Source: Candidatus Abyssobacteria bacterium SURF_5 | Lineage (GTDB): Bacteria; Abyssobacteria; SURF-5 | Assembly (NCBI GenBank): GCA_003598085.1 | Contig: QZKU01000078.1 | Location: 1-24,316 of the forward strand | Reading direction: 5' to 3' | DNA: 24,316 nucleotides | In this document: piece after piece, positions 7,453 through 14,213 of the stretch | Numbering within the stretch: the first letter of the stretch is position 1 | Layout of the letters: each line of letters begins with the position of its first letter | The notes under the pieces: model-generated | The model's input: the letters and a program-made list of their open reading frames with translations, nothing else | Databases searched by the model: none | What the model was told of the DNA's origin: nothing | Position numbers and translations under genes: made by a program

Positions 7453-8659
7453 CGAGACGGTTGAGATACGGGGGCATTTTATCGATTCGTTGCTGCTGCC
7501 GAAGATACTCGACGACATCCTGCAAAACGGGGCGGAATTCGTTGTCGAAGAGCTGAGAGTCGGGAAGCGGCGAGCGGATCCCAGTTATGCCCGCGTCAGG
7601 TTGACCTCGAAAGATGCCGCGGCACTCGACAAACTGCTGAAGAGGATCAGGCAGCACGGAGCGACACTGGTGCATGAGCAGGATTGCGAGTTGGCGAAGG
7701 CGGAACAGGATGGCGTTTTCCCCGACGGTTTTTATTCGACCACGAACCAGCAGACATTTGTCCGGCTGAACGGAAAGTGGATGGCGGTGGAGAGGCCGGA
7801 GATGGATTGCGGGATCAGGGTTTTGCCCGATAAGGCGGGGGCCGCGTGTGTTCCTTTTACGGATCTGCGCGCGGGCGACCTGTTTGTGGTCGGCCATCAC
7901 GGGGTGAAGATTGAGCCGCTCGAGCGGCCTTCGAAGGAGGATGTATTCAGTTTCATGTCGAGCGTGGTCTCGACGGAAAAACCGAAGGGCACTGTCGCGC
8001 GTGATATTGCAAGGAGTTTCCGCGACATGCGTTACCGCGGGCGCAAGATACTGGCGGTGGCCGGCCCCGCGGTTGTTCATACCGGCGCGGCGCCGCAGTT
8101 CGTGAAGCTGATCGAATCAGGCTATATCAACTTGTTGTTTGCCGGCAATGCGCTCGCCGCTCACGACATCGAATATGCTCTGTTCGGGACTTCGCTGGGC
8201 GTATATCTGGACCGCGGCATCCCGGCAGAGCACGGTCACGAGAACCACATGCGCGCGATCAACACGATCAGGAAATGCGGCGGCATCCGCCAGGCGGTCG
8301 AGCAGGGCGTGCTTAAAAAAGGAATTATGCACGCCTGCGTCAGGCACGGCGTTCCTTTCCTGCTCGCCGGCTCGATTCGGGACGACGGACCGCTGCCTGA
8401 TGTGATTACTGACGTGATTGAGGCCCAGCAGCGAATGAGGAGCATGCTGAGCGAAGTCGGGATCGCGTTGATGGTTGCGACCACATTGCATTCCGTCGCC
8501 GTCGGCAACCTTTTGCCCGCCACTGTCAAGACGATCTGCGTCGATATCAACCCGGCCGTGGTTACCAAGCTGGCCGATCGCGGCTCGTTTCAGGCGCTCG
8601 GCATCGTAACCGATGTTGAGCCGTTTCTTCGCGAGCTGTGCCAGGAATTGAATGTGTAG
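7445..8659 (+). CDS. Ornithine cyclodeaminase, TIGR00300/AgrE C-terminal type (LOR/SDH conserved domain)
   Basis: 404 residues. The ATG at 7445 overlaps the putA stop and follows GGAGG (7434-7438). The protein matches the archaeal and cyanobacterial family containing the LOR/SDH bifunctional-enzyme conserved domain (residues about 1-110), followed by a nucleotide-binding region ending in CVDINPAVVTKLADRGS and VTDVEPFL. Members include archaeal ornithine cyclodeaminase and the C-terminal half of cyanobacterial ArgZ/AgrE. They convert ornithine to proline and ammonia and are unrelated to the mu-crystallin type. A position between a proline oxidase and an arginine-degrading enzyme fits this activity exactly. 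The function is inferred from family memory and context; older database names for this family are vague (TIGR00300 family protein). Confidence 0.88.
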   Translation: MYSETVEIRGHFIDSLLLPKILDDILQNGAEFVVEELRVGKRRADPSYARVRLTSKDAAALDKLLKRIRQHGATLVHEQDCELAKAEQDGVFPDGFYSTTNQQTFVRLNGKWMAVERPEMDCGIRVLPDKAGAACVPFTDLRAGDLFVVGHHGVKIEPLERPSKEDVFSFMSSVVSTEKPKGTVARDIARSFRDMRYRGRKILAVAGPAVVHTGAAPQFVKLIESGYINLLFAGNALAAHDIEYALFGTSLGVYLDRGIPAEHGHENHMRAINTIRKCGGIRQAVEQGVLKKGIMHACVRHGVPFLLAGSIRDDGPLPDVITDVIEAQQRMRSMLSEVGIALMVATTLHSVAVGNLLPATVKTICVDINPAVVTKLADRGSFQALGIVTDVEPFLRELCQELNV

Positions 8660-8718
8660 GACGGCGGGGAAGAAAACTGCTGCTTCCGCAAACGTGATTG
8701 AGGAGTGAAATTCTGTTT

Positions 8719-9582
8719 ATGAAGTTTTCCCTTTTCATGTGCTCGCCGGAGTACTACGGCATCGAGTATGAGATCAATCCGTGGATGAGTTTACAGCGAC
8801 AGGCGGACCGTGCTCTTGCGCGGCGCCAGTGGGAGGCGCTTTACGGGCTTCTAACGGGTGAAATTGGAGTGAAGGTGGAATTGATCGAGCCGGCGCCTGG
8901 TTTGCCGGACATGGTATTCACCGCAAACGCCGGAATCGCGCTGAACGGCGATTTTATTTCGAGCAATTTCCGCAACAAAGAGAGGCAGGACGAGAGCCGG
9001 CACTTCAAAGACTGGTTCAAGAAAAAGGGGTATCGCATTTTCGAGCTTCCGCCCCACCAGTTTTTTGAAGGGGAGGGGGATCTTCTTTTCGCAGGCGACA
9101 CTGACGCTTACGCGGGCTACCTGATTCGTTCCGACGTGTACTCGCATGCGGCTGTCGCGGAGATGCTCGATCGGCGGGTGGTCTCGCTGGAACTGGTGGA
9201 CGGCCGGTTCTACCATCTCGATACCTGTTTTTGCCCACTGAATGAAAAAAGCGTTGTTTATTATCCAACCGCATTCGACACATATGCCCGTCAGGTGATC
9301 GAGGCGAATTTCCCCGATCGGATCGAGTTGACGGAGGAAGAGGCACTTCAGTTCGTGGCGAATGCAATTGTCATAGGAGACCATTACATTCAGCCGCCGG
9401 GAGGAGCAAGATACTTGCGCCGGGCCCTCCAGGAGCGCGGGTTTGAGGTGCACGAGTTGGAGATGTCGGAGTTTATGAAAGCGGGCGGCGCGACCAAATG
9501 CCTGGTTCTAAAACTGGCGGAGACATCTGAGGGCGCCTCCGGCTCGGTGAGGGATTGGAGCCTTTTTCGGGAAAAAACTTGA
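8719..9582 (+). CDS. Arginine dihydrolase (ArgZ/AgrE N-terminal type, guanidine-modifying superfamily)
   Basis: 287 residues, expected to hydrolyse arginine to ornithine, CO2 and two ammonia. The ATG at 8719 matches the family start (FxMCSPEYY); AGGAG at 8701-8705 is rather distant, and an in-frame TTG at 8698 is a weaker alternative. The fold is the pentein of arginine deiminase and dimethylargininase. Visible motifs are EINPW (N20), PGLPDMVFTANAG (N70), FFEGEGD (E117), FYHLDTC (H166) and GGATKC (C261). As I recall, Synechocystis ArgZ uses Asn71, Glu118, His168 and Cys264, a near-exact match; deiminases carry Asp where N70 stands. Cyanobacterial versions are fused to ornithine cyclodeaminase, whereas here that partner is the preceding gene, 59 bp upstream. 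A dimethylargininase-like activity remains possible. Confidence 0.87.
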   Translation: MKFSLFMCSPEYYGIEYEINPWMSLQRQADRALARRQWEALYGLLTGEIGVKVELIEPAPGLPDMVFTANAGIALNGDFISSNFRNKERQDESRHFKDWFKKKGYRIFELPPHQFFEGEGDLLFAGDTDAYAGYLIRSDVYSHAAVAEMLDRRVVSLELVDGRFYHLDTCFCPLNEKSVVYYPTAFDTYARQVIEANFPDRIELTEEEALQFVANAIVIGDHYIQPPGGARYLRRALQERGFEVHELEMSEFMKAGGATKCLVLKLAETSEGASGSVRDWSLFREKT

Positions 9583-9607
9583 CAATGGGCCTGCTTCGTC
9601 ATATAAT
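9579..9607 (+). promoter_or_regulatory. Consensus sigma70 promoter for the cytochrome cluster
   Basis: TTGACA (9579-9584) and TATAAT (9602-9607) are both exact consensus with the ideal 17-bp spacer. The -35 box overlaps the stop codon of the arginine dihydrolase gene. Transcription should begin near 9614, about 285 nt before the first cytochrome start, which separates the cytochrome cluster from the arginine operon as its own unit. Confidence 0.85.
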
Positions 9608-9899
9608 GAGCACAAATTCAATCGACATTATGCAGAAGTGGGCCGTGTCCGGTTGCGGAGGTGACAGCAGCGAGATATCGATTGTAATAGACCTTCCCAA
9701 AGATGCTTGGCAAGCGGCGGACCCATCCGAATCCGTCATGATCGGCGACTCAGCCGGCCCAATTCGGAAACCGACCAAGTAGTCCGTCACATCTCATCAG
9801 TGGGAGAGCGGGAAACTCTAGTGCCTGCCTTTTCACTGACACCCCGGCTTGCAACAATTCAAGGAAAACAAAAGTGAAAAATCGCATTGGAGGATCCCT
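9608..9899 (+). other. Long untranslated leader of the cytochrome operon
   Basis: About 290 bases without a convincing gene. Several small inverted repeats are present: TCCG/CGGA (9648-9659), CGGC/GCCG (9743-9756), and TCAGTG (9797-9802) with CACTGA (9834-9839), which encloses AGAG/CTCT (9805-9819). GTGAC (9661-9665) could also pair with GTCAC (9786-9790) at long range. I do not recognise a known riboswitch. A 58-codon frame beginning at 9606 overlaps the -10 box and is unlikely to be real. Confidence 0.45.
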
Positions 9900-11051
9900 T
9901 TGAGCGCGCGCTGCGTCAGGAAAATCGGTATCGTTATTATTTGTTGTGTCATTGTCGGAGCGTTTTCCGGCAGTTATGCTCAGATGCGGTTGACGCCTGA
10001 ACCGGAGGGGCCGGTTCAATTTCAATCGAGCAGAACCTGCGCCAAATGTCATCTCGATATACACCGAATCTGGAAGGAATCTCTTCATGCACGGGCTCTT
10101 GAGGATAACATTTTTCAATCCGCTTTCATGATGGCAATCAAGCAGGAGGGCGATCAGGTTCGCAGTGTTTGTCTTGGCTGTCATGCTCCCACCACACTGA
10201 TAACAGGCGACATGCTGATCGAGCAATCGATCACATCGGAAGCGATCACATGCGATTTCTGTCACCGGCTTTCGAATATACATCCGGCGGCCGGGCCGGT
10301 CGCCATTACGTCGGGGGAAGAGAAGTATGGTCCGCTCCCGTCGCAGGAGTTGGCTGATTCACATCCGACCGTATATTCGGAGACTTTCAAAAAATCAGAT
10401 TTTTGCGCCACATGTCATCAATGGACCAACCGTCACGGGATCGCGATTCTGGACACCTATCGCGAGTGGTCTCAGGGGCCGCATCCGGCAAAAGGCGTGC
10501 ATTGCCAGGACTGCCATATGCCGCTTGTTAAGGGTGCGGTTGCGGCAGGCGCGGAAAAGGGCGGGATGATCAATTCTCATGATTTGGCGGGGGGCCATTC
10601 GATCACGCAGGTAGCCTCTGCGGCTGAGGTGAAGGTCGTATCCGTAACGCGCGTTGCGTCTGGCATACGCGCAGTTGTGGAAGTGAGCAATGTCGGTTCG
10701 GGTCACATGGTGCCGACGGGAATGCCTTCGCGGGCGCTCGCGCTCGAAGTGGACCTTCTGGACGCGAAGGGGGCGGTGGTCGAGCGTCAGGAATACGTAT
10801 TCAAGAAGACGGTTCTCGACAGCGAGTACAACGAGCTGACCAGCGATGCCGACCTGATTCTGAATGGAGCGATAATCACCAAAGACAACAGGATTCCGCC
10901 CGGCGGCTCGATATCGATCCCGTTTGATTTTGCTGCCGCCCCGAAAAAGAGTTACAGCGTGAGCGCGCACCTGCGCTACCGGTATAATCCTCTGATTCTG
11001 CAGGAGGAGCAGATCAGCATCGATATGGGCGCAGATGTGAAATCCTTATAG
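9900..11051 (+). CDS. Pentaheme c-type cytochrome, exported
   Basis: 383 residues. I place the start at TTG 9900 because GGAGG (9892-9896) is ideally spaced and a signal sequence begins there (IGIVIICCVIVGAFSGSYA, likely cleavage after residue 27); the frame runs open back to 9849. Five CXXCH haem sites occur at residues 47-51, 91-95, 118-122, 169-173 and 202-206, in an arrangement like the cytochrome c-554 group of multihaem proteins. The remaining 170 residues lack haem motifs and look like a beta-sandwich, with the GSGHMVPTGMPSR segment common in such cytochromes. It is the first gene of the quinol-oxidase cluster, 17 bp before the Rieske gene, and probably carries electrons in the periplasm. 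Whether it also has a catalytic site is not visible. Confidence 0.92.
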   Translation: MSARCVRKIGIVIICCVIVGAFSGSYAQMRLTPEPEGPVQFQSSRTCAKCHLDIHRIWKESLHARALEDNIFQSAFMMAIKQEGDQVRSVCLGCHAPTTLITGDMLIEQSITSEAITCDFCHRLSNIHPAAGPVAITSGEEKYGPLPSQELADSHPTVYSETFKKSDFCATCHQWTNRHGIAILDTYREWSQGPHPAKGVHCQDCHMPLVKGAVAAGAEKGGMINSHDLAGGHSITQVASAAEVKVVSVTRVASGIRAVVEVSNVGSGHMVPTGMPSRALALEVDLLDAKGAVVERQEYVFKKTVLDSEYNELTSDADLILNGAIITKDNRIPPGGSISIPFDFAAAPKKSYSVSAHLRYRYNPLILQEEQISIDMGADVKSL

Positions 11052-11068
11052 GACAGGAGTTGTTGCAG

Positions 11069-11554
11069 ATGTCAAAGGTAACTGAGACGGTGTGCGAACA
11101 TCAGGTGGAGATGGAGAAGGCGCCAAAGATGCGGCGGCGCTCGTTTCTCAATTACTGTGTGGGCGCCACGTCCCTTTTGTTCGGGGGCATGTCGCTGTAT
11201 TCGGTTGCGAAGTTTCTGTTTCCTCCGGGCGCTTTCAGCGCCGAGGCGGCTGGAGAAGCGGTGACTATTCCGCTGGTGGAGCTGCCGGTAGGCTCGGCGA
11301 AGAACGTTCGTTATAAGGGGATTGCAAGCATTGTGATACGCACGAGCGAAAAGAATGTGCACGCGCTCTCGGCTGTCTGCACGCATTTGGGCTGTATCGT
11401 CAAATGGGATTCGTCCAAGCAGGTGCTTGTGTGTCCGTGCCACGCAGCGATCTTTGATATCAACGGCAACGTTGTATCCGGACCGGCGCCTCGTCCACTG
11501 GAGAGTTTTCCTGTCCAGTTTGCGCGTGACGAAATCGTAATCGGAGAAGCGTAA
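11069..11554 (+). CDS. Rieske iron-sulfur protein of a cytochrome bc/b6f-type complex
   Basis: 161 residues. It takes one electron from quinol at the Qo site of cytochrome b through a high-potential [2Fe-2S] cluster. The ATG at 11069 has an upstream GGAG (11056-11059). A twin-arginine export signal (RRRSFLNY, residues 22-29) is followed by one membrane segment (about 31-52), as expected for a folded, Tat-exported anchor. Cluster motifs are C104-T-H106-L-G-C109 and C122-P-C124-H125: Cys104, His106, Cys122 and His125 as ligands, with Cys109 and Cys124 forming the disulfide. The second box ends in HAA rather than the more usual HGS. It is directly followed by the cytochrome b gene, two bases after its stop. 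Confidence 0.95.
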   Translation: MSKVTETVCEHQVEMEKAPKMRRRSFLNYCVGATSLLFGGMSLYSVAKFLFPPGAFSAEAAGEAVTIPLVELPVGSAKNVRYKGIASIVIRTSEKNVHALSAVCTHLGCIVKWDSSKQVLVCPCHAAIFDINGNVVSGPAPRPLESFPVQFARDEIVIGEA

Positions 11555-11556
11555 GC

Positions 11557-12297
11557 ATGATCGATTTGGAAAAGAAAGAAGACGAACAGCAGAAACAGAC
11601 AGTCGAACAGCGCTCGGGGTTGCGCGAGCTTTTCGAGTTGTTTTCGCTCACCGGCTTTGTGTACGGTCCGCTGGACTCGCGGCTGAACATCCGTGAGGCG
11701 CTCGAGAAGAACCTGAAGAAGCCGGTGCCTCCGCATGTCAATTGGCTGTTCTGCTTCGGAGGAATCTCGCTGTTTCTGTTCACGATTCAGGCGGTGACCG
11801 GCATTCTCTTGCTGATGTACTACCGGCCGACGATCGCCGAGGCGTACAAGAGCGTGGTGTACATCACGAACAGCGTCCCATTCGGGTGGCTCATTCGCGG
11901 GCTGCACCATTGGGGCGCGAACCTGATGATCGTCATGGTGTTCCTCCACATGCTGCGCGTTTTCTTTTATGGCGCATACAAGCCGCCTCGGGACTTCAAC
12001 TGGGTGACGGGAGTGATGCTGCTGGTGCTAACGCTCGGCTTCGGGTTCACCGGCTATCTGCTTCCCTGGAATCAGATCTCGTATTGGGCGACGACGGTGG
12101 GGACCGAGGTTCCCGGCGCCGTCCCGTTTATTGGGACGTATCTGACGGCATTGATACGCGGGGGGCAGGCGATCGGCCAGACGACGTTGACTCGGTTTTT
12201 TGCTATTCACGTGGTGATACTTCCGCTCACGATTGGTTTTTTTCTGCTCGGACATTTTTTCATGATCCGCAAGCAGGGGATTTCGGGGCCGTTCTGA
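11557..12297 (+). CDS. petB: Cytochrome b6-type subunit (split cytochrome b, N-terminal half)
   Basis: 246 residues, a four-helix membrane subunit carrying two b haems and the quinone sites. Haem ligands are His117/His131 and His218/His233. The spacings of 14 and 15 match cytochrome b6 rather than mitochondrial-type cytochrome b (14 and 14). Cys66 in PPHVN-WLF-C-FGG sits exactly where Cys35 of cytochrome b6 covalently holds the extra haem c(n), so that haem is predicted here too. Helix-end motifs are conserved (TGYLLPWNQISYWA, SGPF at the C-terminus). A polar N-terminal extension of about 50 residues precedes the conserved part and is longer than in plant or cyanobacterial b6. The ATG at 11557 comes two bases after the Rieske stop. 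Confidence 0.96.
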   Translation: MIDLEKKEDEQQKQTVEQRSGLRELFELFSLTGFVYGPLDSRLNIREALEKNLKKPVPPHVNWLFCFGGISLFLFTIQAVTGILLLMYYRPTIAEAYKSVVYITNSVPFGWLIRGLHHWGANLMIVMVFLHMLRVFFYGAYKPPRDFNWVTGVMLLVLTLGFGFTGYLLPWNQISYWATTVGTEVPGAVPFIGTYLTALIRGGQAIGQTTLTRFFAIHVVILPLTIGFFLLGHFFMIRKQGISGPF

Positions 12298-12320
12298 AGG
12301 TGGGAAGGAGCCGTATTTTC

Positions 12321-12749
12321 ATGATAGACGAGGCCAAAGAAGACCGGCGTGCGGAAGGCGACCCGTTTTTTCCGCACCACATGCTCGAGCAGGGAATGGT
12401 GATTTTCATCGTGCTGGGGGTTCTGGTGCTGCTGGTCATGATGTGGCCTGCGCCGATGGAGCCGCCGGCCGACCCATTTAATACGCCGGAACACATCAAG
12501 CCGGAATGGTATTTTCTTTCGGCCTACCAGGGACTGAAAGTGGCGGAGTATTTTGCGTTTCTGGGCGATTGGGCGCCGAAAGTGCTGGGCATCCTGGGGC
12601 AGGGAGTGGGCATCCTGTTGCTCATTTTACTGCCGTTTCTCGACCGCAATCCCGAGCGTCACCCGCGCAAAAGGCGCTTTGTCATCGGCGTAGGGATTCT
12701 GGTGATCATAATGCTTGCGGCACTGACTATTTGGGGGAAGCTTTCGTGA
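12321..12749 (+). CDS. petD: Cytochrome b C-terminal subunit (subunit IV type)
   Basis: 142 residues. It completes the split cytochrome b with three membrane helices (about 26-42, 88-107 and 120-138). The Qo-site motif PEWY is at 61-64 within NTPEHIKPEWYF; its glutamate accepts a proton from quinol. The ATG at 12321 has AAGGAG (12305-12310) upstream. The open frame extends far to the left inside the petB gene but is out of frame with it and is not coding there. A charged N-terminal stretch (DEAKEDRRAEGDPFFPHH) replaces the start usual in chloroplast subunit IV. The stop overlaps the GTG of the next cytochrome, indicating coupled translation. Confidence 0.94.
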   Translation: MIDEAKEDRRAEGDPFFPHHMLEQGMVIFIVLGVLVLLVMMWPAPMEPPADPFNTPEHIKPEWYFLSAYQGLKVAEYFAFLGDWAPKVLGILGQGVGILLLILLPFLDRNPERHPRKRRFVIGVGILVIIMLAALTIWGKLS

Positions 12750-13996
12750 AGATAAGAATTACGCGGCTGATCATTGTCTTTGTTGCCGCCGTTGTCGCCG
12801 GTTGTCTGCATCATGGGGATGCGCAGGCTCAGCCGAATTCCTGCGTGACATGCCATGAGGCGCTCGAAGACGAGCCGCTTGTGCGTCCGGCTCAGGACTG
12901 GCATGCGAGTGTCCACAAGGATGCCGGCGTCGGCTGCGAATCGTGCCACGGCGGCGATCCGTCAGTCGAGGGTCCCGAGGCAATGGCGACCGACGATTTC
13001 GTTGGGGTTCCGGCGGTTGCGCGGATTCCGGAGCTTTGTTCCTCGTGTCATTCGGATCCCGACAAGATGCGCAAATATGATCTTCGAGTGGATGAGTATG
13101 AGTTGTTTAAGAGGAGCGGGCATGGGCGTGCGCTGTTTGAGCGGGGAGACCCGAAGACAGCGACGTGCGTGAGCTGTCACGGGTCGCACCGAATTCTGAG
13201 CTCGTCGGACACGGAGTCGCCCGTTCATTACACGAACATTATCGAAACATGCGGCCGCTGCCATGCAAATAAAGACTATATGAAGCCGTACGGGTTGCCG
13301 ACCGACCAGGTGGAGAAGTACCGCAAGAGTTATCATGCGAAGGTGCTGTACGGTCTGGTTCCCGACAAGAATCCGTCGCTCGCGCCGACATGCGCGACCT
13401 GTCACACGCACAGCCCGTTGCTTCCGGCAGCGGCCGAGGTGCCGGACATCTGCGGCAGGTGCCACAGCGTGACAGCCCGCTATTACAAGGACAGTCCGCA
13501 CTTCGTTTCGCTCAATGAAGTCGGGGTGCCGCGCTGTATTGACTGTCACGGAAACCATGCGATATCGTATCCGAGCGCCGAGTTGTCCACGTCGTCCGAG
13601 AGGGGCTGCGGTTCGTGTCATGATGAAGGGACGGAGCCTTATCAGAGGGGGCAATGGATTCGGCAGCAGATGGTAGAGGCAAACCAGAAGATAGTGTTGA
13701 TGGAGCGCGAACTGGCGGACCTGGCGCATTCGGGCCGAAACCTGAGCGATCTGCAGGAACTGGCGGAGTCGTCGCGCACGAATCTGACTGAGGCGTTGCC
13801 GATCATTCACACGCTATCGGTCGAGAAGATCGAGGGAAAAGTGAAAGAGGTGGCCGAGGAGAACGAGCTTTTCGTTCAGAAGGTTTCTGCGTTCAAGGGT
13901 GAGCTTGAACGGCGAAAAACCATCCTTTCGGCGGTTTTGGCTGTTATAATAGTGAATGTGGGTTTTCTGTGGTTGAAGCGGCGATCTCTTGATTAG
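12746..13996 (+). CDS. Nine-heme c-type cytochrome with C-terminal coiled coil and membrane anchor
   Basis: 416 residues from GTG 12746, which overlaps the preceding stop (GTGA) and follows GGGGGAAG. The N-terminus is an export signal; VAGC at 17-20 could be a lipobox, or cleavage may follow AQA at 28. Nine CXXCH motifs lie at residues 33, 64, 98, 141, 169, 216, 236, 264 and 288. From about 305 to 390 the sequence is charged and heptad-like, consistent with a long coiled coil, and residues 393-411 form a membrane helix followed by KRR. The haem domain should therefore lie outside the membrane on a stalk, with the tail in the membrane. Placement in the operon suggests that it replaces cytochrome c1/f as the electron outlet of the Rieske/b complex. 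No database family name is assigned beyond cytochrome c3-like multihaem protein. Confidence 0.93.
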   Translation: MKIRITRLIIVFVAAVVAGCLHHGDAQAQPNSCVTCHEALEDEPLVRPAQDWHASVHKDAGVGCESCHGGDPSVEGPEAMATDDFVGVPAVARIPELCSSCHSDPDKMRKYDLRVDEYELFKRSGHGRALFERGDPKTATCVSCHGSHRILSSSDTESPVHYTNIIETCGRCHANKDYMKPYGLPTDQVEKYRKSYHAKVLYGLVPDKNPSLAPTCATCHTHSPLLPAAAEVPDICGRCHSVTARYYKDSPHFVSLNEVGVPRCIDCHGNHAISYPSAELSTSSERGCGSCHDEGTEPYQRGQWIRQQMVEANQKIVLMERELADLAHSGRNLSDLQELAESSRTNLTEALPIIHTLSVEKIEGKVKEVAEENELFVQKVSAFKGELERRKTILSAVLAVIIVNVGFLWLKRRSLD

Positions 13997-14159
13997 AGCG
14001 ATCAATGAGTCGGCGCTCGCCGAGCAGCTTTTCGACGATTAACTGCGTTATCACCCCCGGCTGATTTTTCCCCACTATACGGATAGTATGTCGGCCGGAA
14101 CAGTTGCGCAGATTCACCGGGTTTTTTCTTTCCTTTTTCGGAGAGAACAGAGGAGAAGC

Positions 14160-14213
14160 ATGACATCAAGGGGGCCGATCAAATGGACAGATCTTTGTTG
14201 CGCAACAAATTAA
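14160..14213 (+). CDS. Possible 17-codon upstream reading frame overlapping the NapC-type gene
   Basis: ATG 14160 has a better ribosome site (GAGGAG, 14150-14155) than the NapC-type ATG at 14183. It reads 17 codons (MTSRGPIKWTDLCCATN) and stops at TAA 14211-14213 inside the next gene in another frame. It may be a leader for coupled translation or chance. No family is recognised. Confidence 0.25.
   Translation: MTSRGPIKWTDLCCATN

Noticed and set aside
6640-7518. 292-codon minus-strand frame inside putA
   Set aside because: It lies opposite the aldehyde dehydrogenase domain, and its Arg/His-rich product is typical of a shadow frame in GC-rich DNA.
7397-8080. 227-codon minus-strand frame across putA and the cyclodeaminase gene
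   Set aside because: It spans the junction of two confidently identified plus-strand genes and has no domain signal.
9606-9782. 58-codon frame just after the consensus promoter
   Set aside because: Its ATG overlaps the -10 box, so it would lie upstream of the transcription start; no ribosome site and no family resemblance.
11742-12320. Upstream extension of the subunit-IV frame into petB
   Set aside because: It is out of frame with petB and rich in Arg/Ser/Asp; the real start has a ribosome site at 12305-12310.
12962-13810. 282-codon minus-strand frame opposite the nine-haem cytochrome
   Set aside because: The plus strand encodes nine CXXCH motifs; the antisense product has no recognisable domain.
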